Positions 1 through 5,077 of a stretch of DNA of 6,581 nucleotides are shown piece after piece; the stretch's first letter is position 1; the number at the start of each line of letters is the position of its first letter. Source of the DNA: an uncultured Acidimicrobium sp. (GTDB lineage Bacteria; Actinomycetota; Acidimicrobiia; Acidimicrobiales; Ilumatobacteraceae); assembly GCA_903853285.1 (NCBI GenBank), contig CAINTF010000124.1, positions 1-6,581 on the forward strand, written 5' to 3'. The notes under the pieces were generated by a model. That model had not been told where the DNA came from. It was given only the letters and a program-made list of their open reading frames with translations, and did not search any database. The position numbers and the translations under genes are program-made.

Positions 1-525
1 CGACCCGATGACATGGATAGTGTCCGAATGTTCTCCCAACTGAATGAGACGATCGCGGGCGCCATCGTTAGCTACAAGATGGATGTGAGAAAGTTTGCTG
101 ACCGCGTGGCGAATTACTCCATCAATAGTTCCAGAGAGTTCGCCACCTTCAACATGCACAACAGTTGTGTTGCGAAGTGCTCCAGCAATTGCCCCCGCTA
201 ACGCCTCCGGCCGGTCGCCATGCACGACTAGAGCATCAGGTACATGATCGGTGATGAACTGTGAAAGGCCAGTGATGGTGTTTGCAACGACAACATCCAT
301 AGTGTCGCCGTCTTGTTGGTTGAGAAACGAGATGATTGGAATATCGGTGGGGATTGTGCGCTTGACTTCAAGAACAGTGCTACCGAATCGCGGAAGCATG
401 TGCATTCCCGTGGCGAATACTGAAACTCGGCAACCTTCTTCGTGTGCTGCAATGATCAGCGGTTTAATTTTTCCGAAATCGGCGCGTGTGCCGGTGAGGA
501 ATGCGATGTGTCGTTTACTTGACAT
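1..525 (-). CDS. neuC: NeuC-type hydrolysing UDP-N-acetylglucosamine 2-epimerase, 3' end cut by window edge
   Basis: Only the first 175 residues are present; family members run to about 370-390. Enzymes of this family turn UDP-GlcNAc (or a UDP-diacetamido sugar in the legionaminate branch) into free ManNAc-type sugar plus UDP in the cytoplasm, the first committed step of nonulosonic acid synthesis. Visible signatures are TGTRADFGKIKPLI (11-24), ATGMH (38-42), VHGDRPEALAGA (101-112), HVEGGELSGT (124-133) and IRHAVSKLSHIHLVAN (138-153), ending at a VIGS that normally precedes P-D/N. By spacing, D104, E126 and D135 match the acidic catalytic residues reported for the meningococcal enzyme (from memory). 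The usual DE pair is D135-G136 here. The ATG at 525-523 lies inside the end of neuB (11-bp overlap, minus-strand ATGTCAAGTAA), implying translational coupling; upstream GGTGG is a weak ribosome site. The sugar made cannot be fixed from this fragment. Confidence 0.93.
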   Translation of the reverse strand, partial: MSSKRHIAFLTGTRADFGKIKPLIIAAHEEGCRVSVFATGMHMLPRFGSTVLEVKRTIPTDIPIISFLNQQDGDTMDVVVANTITGLSQFITDHVPDALVVHGDRPEALAGAIAGALRNTTVVHVEGGELSGTIDGVIRHAVSKLSHIHLVANDGARDRLIQLGEHSDTIHVIGS

Positions 526-1558
526 CCGACCACCGAAGTTGTTCACCCCGCGTAATCGCTCGTGTGGACTGCTTGCCGAGGACTTTGTCTAAGTCAAAAG
601 CGAGAATCTCGCCTGTGCCTGGTCGCTTTACCCAAATATTTGATTCGTCTAAGACGTCTCCGGGATTAACAGGTGCGATCGCAACTACTGACGCATATGC
701 GAAATCGATAGTTGGTTGTTCGCCGCCAAGAACCGTCTTTGAACCTCCACTAGCAGCATGAACAATTTTGGAGCCCTCGACGAGTTCGCGGAATCCAACG
801 GGGTCAACCGAAATTTCGATATCTTCGCCGATCCATTTCATGTCGCTCGTGAAGTGTCTCTCGATGATTGATGCACCAAGAGCTACAGCGGCGAGGGAAG
901 GCAAGTTGGACAGTGAGTGATCTGAAATACCGATAACCGCTGTAGGAAATTCATTGCGCAATTGAGTGATACTGCCAAGTCGAATGTTTTCATATGGAGT
1001 TGGATACATACTCGTGCAATGCAACAGACTGAATTGCGAATTTTCTTGAACAAGAACATCGACAGTACGACGAACTGAGTCCAAGTCGTTCATGCCTGTG
1101 CTCACAATGATTGGCCGGCCAAATCGAGCGATGTGGCGAACGAGTGGAAGATTATTGCACTCACCAGACCCAATTTTGAACGCTGCCACATCAAGTGCAT
1201 CAAGTCGATTTGCAGCTTCACGTGAAAATGGAGTTGAAAGAAAAATGAGTCCGCGATCTTCGGCATGTTTTTTGCATGTCAACTCTTCAGCTTCGGACAA
1301 GGTGCATTGTTCCATGATGTCCCAAATGGAGCGAGTGGAGTTAGCAGGGATGACATTGTTGGGGATCATCTCATCGTCTACCGAATGAGATTGAAACTTG
1401 ACGCATTCGCCACCTGCATCTGCAACATCATCAATCATCTGGATGGCCCGAGTGATATCACCACCGTGGTTGATACCTATTTCTGGGATCACGAACGGAG
1501 CAAATGCATCTCCAATCTTGCGGGATGCGATTGTAAGTTCGCGGACGTTCATGGCCAT
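515..1558 (-). CDS. neuB: N-acetylneuraminate synthase family protein (NeuB; sialic/nonulosonic acid synthase)
   Basis: This 347-residue protein has the usual family length. The family condenses phosphoenolpyruvate with ManNAc (NeuB) or related 6-carbon sugars (LegI, PseI) to form a nine-carbon nonulosonic acid in the cytoplasm. The TIM-barrel part (about 20-270) shows PEIGINHGGD (25-34), VKFQ (53-56), STPFS (108-112), FKIGSGE (127-133), STGM (153-156), HCTSMYPTPYENIRL (180-194), GISDHS (210-215) and IERHFT (232-237). H214 and H235 match the metal ligands known in meningococcal NeuB, and K128/E133 match active-site residues. The C-terminal SAF (antifreeze-like) domain spans about 286-346 with NIWVKRPGTGEI (307-318) and LGK (327-329). 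I chose the ATG at 1558-1556 because AAGGA sits 7 nt upstream; a further upstream open frame exists but adds unrelated low-complexity residues. A second ATG two codons in is possible. Neighbouring neuC supplies the substrate. Neu5Ac versus legionaminate specificity is undecided. Confidence 0.95.
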   Translation of the reverse strand: MAMNVRELTIASRKIGDAFAPFVIPEIGINHGGDITRAIQMIDDVADAGGECVKFQSHSVDDEMIPNNVIPANSTRSIWDIMEQCTLSEAEELTCKKHAEDRGLIFLSTPFSREAANRLDALDVAAFKIGSGECNNLPLVRHIARFGRPIIVSTGMNDLDSVRRTVDVLVQENSQFSLLHCTSMYPTPYENIRLGSITQLRNEFPTAVIGISDHSLSNLPSLAAVALGASIIERHFTSDMKWIGEDIEISVDPVGFRELVEGSKIVHAASGGSKTVLGGEQPTIDFAYASVVAIAPVNPGDVLDESNIWVKRPGTGEILAFDLDKVLGKQSTRAITRGEQLRWSDVK

Positions 1559-1565
1559 GATGTGA

Positions 1566-1570
1566 TCCTT
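1566..1570 (-). promoter_or_regulatory. Shine-Dalgarno of neuB
   Basis: AAGGA on the minus strand lies 7 nt before the neuB ATG at 1558 and fixes that start. It overlaps the TAA stop codon of the upstream small membrane-protein gene (1571-1569), so ribosomes ending there could pass straight to neuB. Confidence 0.7.
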
Positions 1571-1898
1571 ATTTGAGGAGGCTGGTCGTTGTGGTGACGA
1601 GGTAGGCAAGGACAACAGATATAACGAGTGCGAGCATTGCCCCCACCACCAAGGATCCCGCGCCAAGCTGAGATGCGGCATTGATGCGCTGCTTCTGATC
1701 TGGCTCTCTATATAGAGGTGTATTAATCGTTTTTTGAATTTCTACGCGGACAGCCGAACCCTGTTCTGGCGTGGCAGGCTTAGAGCGACCGACCAGCACA
1801 ATGGCACCAAGCGTCAGAACGGCAATCAAGACAGTTCTGATGGTGGTACCAGCAACCGAAGTAGCCACGGAAAGAGCGATGAGCGAAGAAAACAGCAT
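1569..1898 (-). CDS. Small predicted membrane protein of unknown function, upstream of neuB
   Basis: I do not recognise this protein. From the ATG at 1898-1896 it is 109 residues. It shows hydrophobic stretches at about 2-19, 22-37 and 80-101, with R21 between the first two. A polar, charged loop (38-79) includes KPATPEQGSAVRVEIQK and YREPDQKQRIN. The tail after the last segment is TTTTSLLK. It ends 10 bp before neuB and its stop overlaps the neuB ribosome site, so it is probably the first visible gene of that operon, perhaps a membrane component of surface-sugar export or assembly (inference only). The start is uncertain. No Shine-Dalgarno stands at a normal distance; GTG at 1901 is in frame, and an ATG at 1985 would complete the first membrane segment but deepen the overlap with the divergent protease gene. 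No competing plus-strand frame covers 1577-1770, which favours this gene being real. Confidence 0.55.
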   Translation of the reverse strand: MLFSSLIALSVATSVAGTTIRTVLIAVLTLGAIVLVGRSKPATPEQGSAVRVEIQKTINTPLYREPDQKQRINAASQLGAGSLVVGAMLALVISVVLAYLVTTTTSLLK

Positions 1899-3081
1899 CA
1901 CGATGAATAACAGCGTACCCTTCCCGCCGCCGTCTGTGCAGAGCGCGCCAGTACTTGAATTCAGCGTGGGCGATCCTGCTCGCATCAATCGACGCCTGTG
2001 GTGGGCATTGCCAATATTGACAATTGCATGGATTGGGCTCATCGCGATACTTGCTGCTTCTCTCACTCCACTGAAATTGTGGGAACTTGCACCGGGCTCC
2101 GCAGAACAAGTCTCCAATCGACTGACTTTTGAGAAGTCAACACTCTCCAAGGTGATGCGTTACCCAGCGAAGACACCGGTACTTTTTGTTACTGCATTTG
2201 GCAGCAAGCTCAGTGCGCTCGATGCTTTTGCTGGCGCACTCGACAACGATGTTGACATTCAGTCATTTAAAGAACGGTACGGAACATCGACACCCTCCGA
2301 ACAGCAACGCCTCGGTTATCAATCGATGACGACCGCCAAACAGATTGCCGAATATGTTGCCTATACAAGACTCGGCCTAGATGCATCGTTCGTCTATGGA
2401 GACATCATCGTCGAAGAACTTGTGTGTCTCAATAACCCAGGACCGCTCAGCGGCTGCAAGCAATTGCAACTCGGAGACACCATTACCTCGTTTGACGGAG
2501 AGCCAACTACTACATTGCTTGAACTTTCGCCTTTAATGGCGGGTCATGCACCAGGTGACATCGTTTCTCTGACGGTCAAACCAGCTGGCACACCTGACGG
2601 TTCATCGATAGAAGTTGCGAAAAGAATTCAATTGATTGCCGACCCCGACACTCCCACACGAGCAATCATCGGATTCATTCCAGCTGATACGCGCACCGTG
2701 CAACTTCCGTTTGAAGTTGGTATTGACACTGACCGAATTGGTGGTCCATCTGCAGGGCTCGCATTCACCCTTGCTTTATTGGACGAACTCACACCTGGAG
2801 ATTTGATGGGTGGAGTGAAGGTCGCAGCAACCGGCACTATCGGTGAAGATGAATCTGTTGGCGCGATTGGCGCACTCGCACAAAAAGCCGTTGCAGTAAA
2901 AGCAGCTGGAGCGAAGGTGTTTTTGGTGCCAAAGGGACAAAGCGAAGATGAATTGGCTGCCGCTCGACGTGTAGTCGGGTCTTCGGTACGTATCGAGCCT
3001 GTCGCCAATTTGACTGAAGCACTCGCAATTCTCGAATCTCTTGGAGGCAGTGGTATCAGTAATGCCACAATCGACCTATAG
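1879..3081 (+). CDS. Membrane-anchored PDZ-domain, Lon-type (S16) serine protease, YlbL family
   Basis: The protein has 400 residues from the chosen ATG. It has a short polar N-terminus with a proline run, one membrane segment (about 41-62, just after NRR at 37-39), a linker, a PDZ domain (about 165-255, with LQLGDTITSFDGEPTT at 196-211), and a C-terminal Lon-type protease domain (about 265-388). The Ser-Lys dyad is visible: S291 in GGPSAG (288-293) and K336 in GALAQK (331-336), followed by AGAKVFLVP like Lon. TPGDLMGG (305-312) and ATGTIGEDESVGAIG (317-331) are typical of this family. The protease domain should face outside the membrane. In Bacillus subtilis, YlbL helps degrade the division inhibitor YneA; the mycobacterial counterpart is Rv3194c. 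The ATG at 1879 has a weak GGA 7 nt upstream; ATG 1903 (392 residues) is the alternative and would avoid the head-to-head overlap. The 3' end is 21 bp from the DivIVA-domain gene. Confidence 0.92.
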   Translation: MSEENSITMNNSVPFPPPSVQSAPVLEFSVGDPARINRRLWWALPILTIAWIGLIAILAASLTPLKLWELAPGSAEQVSNRLTFEKSTLSKVMRYPAKTPVLFVTAFGSKLSALDAFAGALDNDVDIQSFKERYGTSTPSEQQRLGYQSMTTAKQIAEYVAYTRLGLDASFVYGDIIVEELVCLNNPGPLSGCKQLQLGDTITSFDGEPTTTLLELSPLMAGHAPGDIVSLTVKPAGTPDGSSIEVAKRIQLIADPDTPTRAIIGFIPADTRTVQLPFEVGIDTDRIGGPSAGLAFTLALLDELTPGDLMGGVKVAATGTIGEDESVGAIGALAQKAVAVKAAGAKVFLVPKGQSEDELAAARRVVGSSVRIEPVANLTEALAILESLGGSGISNATIDL

Positions 3082-3089
3082 CCAAGGCG

Positions 3090-3105
3090 TACTCTTGTTT
3101 GCATG
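3090..3105 (+). promoter_or_regulatory. Putative internal promoter giving a leaderless DivIVA-domain mRNA
   Basis: TACTCT (3090-3095) fits an actinobacterial -10 hexamer (TAnnnT) and ends 7 nt before the ATG at 3103, the spacing expected if transcription starts at the start codon. No Shine-Dalgarno lies at a normal distance; AAGG is about 16 nt upstream. No good -35 is seen. The block nearly repeats the one before the UPF0182 gene. Confidence 0.45.
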
Positions 3106-5055
3106 GCGATTTCTTTTTCGCGCCCCGACCCGTCTTCACCGGCGGCAGTTGGATCAGCGCAATTCACGGTCACACGGCGTGGCTTTGACACAGAAGAAGT
3201 CCGTGATTTTTTACGAAGTGTTTCAGCCGAACTAGGTCGACTGCAGGAACGTGAGCGCTTTTTGGAAAGCGAATTGCGCGCGATGCAAACCCGCGGCATG
3301 TCTGGGCCAGGAGTGCTCGACGAGGAGACCGTTACAGCATTGTTGGGCGAGGAAACTGCACGAGTACTAACTGTTGCCCGCGAAGCTGCCGCACAAATGA
3401 GAGTGCGGGCCGCCGAAGCCGCCGAACGCCTTGTACGTGAAGCAAATGCGGATGCAATTCGTGTTCGGGAAGATGCCGACATTGAAACTTCTCGCCGACG
3501 CAGTGATGCAGCATCCGATGTTGAAGCCGAACTTGAATTGGCTAAGCAACAGGGTCGCGAGATGGTGAATGAAGCGCGTGAGTACCGCGAAAAAGTATTG
3601 TCCGAATTGGCTCGTCGTCGAGAACTTGCAAGGCAACAGATTGAACAACTGATTCACAGTCGCGACAGATTGGTCAATGCATTTGATCGTGCTCGTCTTG
3701 CCGCCAATGACGTAGTTGGAGACCTCGCCGAGTTTGATGATTTGTCGAACGAAGTGGCACACGCAACCGGAATAACCAAACCAACCAGCGAAAACAGCAA
3801 TGGTTTTGTTGACCACACTCAGGATCCCGAAGCGATTCCACAAAAGATGGCCGAAACACAAGTGCTTGAAGTTGTGGACATCGAAATTTTGGAAGAAGTT
3901 GTTGAGCAAGACGAGATTGTGTTTGAAGTAACAGCTGAAGAAATCGCTGAAGAAGTTGTCGAGACCAACATCACCTCAATTCATGAGGAACAAATTGGCA
4001 TGTCTGACCATCCATCTACAGACGCTCCAGTTGCAGAACGCATGGCTGAAGTCGTACAACTTTTTGGTAAAAAGCGTCGTGAAGCAACAGTTGTTTTAGT
4101 AGATGCGCCAATAGATTCACCCGAGCCAGAGCAAGATCTAAAGCCACCAGCCAAGGTGGAAGCGCCAAAGTTCGTTGAAGTGAAGTCTCAGACGTCCAAG
4201 ACATCATCAAAGACCCCAGCCAAGAAATCAGTTGATGATCTTTTTGCAAATTTGCGTAAAACATCAACCGCCGAAGTTGCGCGCACAGCCAAACCAAAGG
4301 CTTCGTCAACGGAGACAACTGAGCCGCCGGCGCCAACAGCAACAAAGTCGACCTCACCAAAAGCCATTGTTCCAAAGGTCGATGGCTCTGTCTTTGTGCG
4401 ACGAGACGAAGTACTGACTCCGATCATGGCGGCACTCACCAGCAAAATAAAGAGAGTGCTTGCCGACGAAGAGAACTCAATGCTTACTTACTTACAAGGC
4501 AAAAAGGCAGCAGTTGCTCTTGAAAAAGTCTTACCAGAGCCTTCGGCACACGTGCAGGGCTACATCGAGGCTGTGGCGGAAGATGTGATGTCTGCGGCAA
4601 TGGGCGGTGCAAAGAGTTTGTCGTCAAGTTTGAAAGCAGACCTTCGTCGCAAAGTGACTTCGTCGGCAGTTATGCAGGTGATGTCAAAAAATATTGATGA
4701 TGTATTGGTGCGACCACTCCGCGATCGAATTCAGCGTTGTGTCGAGCAGAGTGATGGAGATCGCGAAGAGATGTCAAAACTCATTCGCAGTGTGTACCGC
4801 GAATGGAAGATGCAGCGTGTCGAACAACACATTGGAGATATTGCTCGCTTGGCTTACAGCCGTGGCGCCTATCTGGTGTTAGATCAGGGAACTTCAGTTT
4901 GTTGGATGGTTGATCCAAATGGACCACCGTGTGCTGACGCAGAAGACAATTCGCTTGCCGGTGCAACCGCGCTTGGCTCGGATTTCCCAACAGGTCATTC
5001 GCACCCAATTGCTCACACTGGTTGTCGCTGTTTAGTTACTCCAATAGGCGAGTAA
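3103..5055 (+). CDS. DivIVA-domain protein with long acidic/Ala-Lys linker and a phage Mu F-like C-terminal domain
   Basis: This is a 650-residue soluble protein. Residues 21-60 form a DivIVA-type head (FTVTRRGFDTEEVRDFLRSV, 21-40), the fold that targets curved membrane and division or growth sites. A long coiled coil rich in Arg/Glu/Ala follows (about 41-62 and 83-205). Residues 252-295 are very acidic (EEVVE occurs at 264-268 and 283-287), then a Lys/Thr/Ser/Pro-rich, probably disordered linker runs to about 425. A second helical region (430-560) leads into a C-terminal domain (561-650). That domain has YREWKMQRVEQHIGDIAR (565-582), CWMVD (600-604), C610, DN (615-616), G625, FPTGHSHP (628-635), H638 and GCRC (640-643). 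This matches the Phage_Mu_F / minor head protein pattern of W..D, C..., fPxG, PxxH..CRC. The DivIVA head is certain; the Mu F-like call is by motif. A scaffold at the pole or septum is the likeliest role (inference). The ATG 3103 start fits the domain; no alternative start lies nearby. Confidence 0.9.
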   Translation: MAISFSRPDPSSPAAVGSAQFTVTRRGFDTEEVRDFLRSVSAELGRLQERERFLESELRAMQTRGMSGPGVLDEETVTALLGEETARVLTVAREAAAQMRVRAAEAAERLVREANADAIRVREDADIETSRRRSDAASDVEAELELAKQQGREMVNEAREYREKVLSELARRRELARQQIEQLIHSRDRLVNAFDRARLAANDVVGDLAEFDDLSNEVAHATGITKPTSENSNGFVDHTQDPEAIPQKMAETQVLEVVDIEILEEVVEQDEIVFEVTAEEIAEEVVETNITSIHEEQIGMSDHPSTDAPVAERMAEVVQLFGKKRREATVVLVDAPIDSPEPEQDLKPPAKVEAPKFVEVKSQTSKTSSKTPAKKSVDDLFANLRKTSTAEVARTAKPKASSTETTEPPAPTATKSTSPKAIVPKVDGSVFVRRDEVLTPIMAALTSKIKRVLADEENSMLTYLQGKKAAVALEKVLPEPSAHVQGYIEAVAEDVMSAAMGGAKSLSSSLKADLRRKVTSSAVMQVMSKNIDDVLVRPLRDRIQRCVEQSDGDREEMSKLIRSVYREWKMQRVEQHIGDIARLAYSRGAYLVLDQGTSVCWMVDPNGPPCADAEDNSLAGATALGSDFPTGHSHPIAHTGCRCLVTPIGE

Positions 5056-5068
5056 TCTTGTTGGGGTG
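5053..5068 (+). promoter_or_regulatory. Putative internal promoter giving a leaderless UPF0182 mRNA
   Basis: TAATCT (5053-5058) fits a -10 hexamer and ends exactly 7 nt before the GTG at 5066. Its TAA is also the stop codon of the DivIVA-domain gene. The 16 nt from here to the start codon match the block at 3090-3105 at 12 positions, 9 of the first 10. The GGG touching the GTG is too close to act as a Shine-Dalgarno. The best -35 candidate, TTTAGT at 5031-5036, is poor. Confidence 0.45.
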
Positions 5069-5077
5069 CGAAACCCC
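5063..5077 (+). other. Short hairpin over the UPF0182 start codon
   Basis: GGGGT (5063-5067) can pair with ACCCC (5073-5077) around a GCGAA loop. The GTG start (5066-5068) sits in the 5' arm. There is no T-run, so this is not a terminator. It could damp translation of read-through transcripts; it is short enough to be chance. Confidence 0.3.

Noticed and set aside
311..319. Third copy of the TCTTGTT core from the two putative promoters
   Set aside because: It lies within neuC antisense, lacks the preceding TA and has no start codon after it; it shows the core alone can occur by chance.
1559..1681. Longer neuB beginning at 1681
   Set aside because: The extra residues do not resemble NeuB, overlap the upstream gene, and the ATG at 1558 has a good AAGGA site.
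1771..1878. Protease start at GTG 1771
   Set aside because: The extra 36 residues are not family-like and lie antisense to the small membrane-protein gene; ATG 1879 is better placed before the membrane anchor.
2628..3482. Minus-strand open frame of 284 codons opposite the protease and DivIVA-domain genes
   Set aside because: Its product is Ser/Arg/Ala-rich with no recognisable domain, and it is antisense to two clearly real genes; it follows from their codon bias.
3367..3909. Minus-strand open frame of 180 codons inside the DivIVA-domain gene
   Set aside because: It shadows the coiled-coil coding region, shows no domain and has no start context.
3103..5055. Prophage remnant suggested by the Mu F-like tail
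   Set aside because: No portal, terminase, capsid, integrase or att-like sequence is nearby; flanking genes are ordinary chromosomal ones and the reading frame is intact.
5063..5077. Hairpin as an intrinsic terminator
   Set aside because: The stem is only 5 bp, no T-run follows, and the start codon of the next gene lies inside it.
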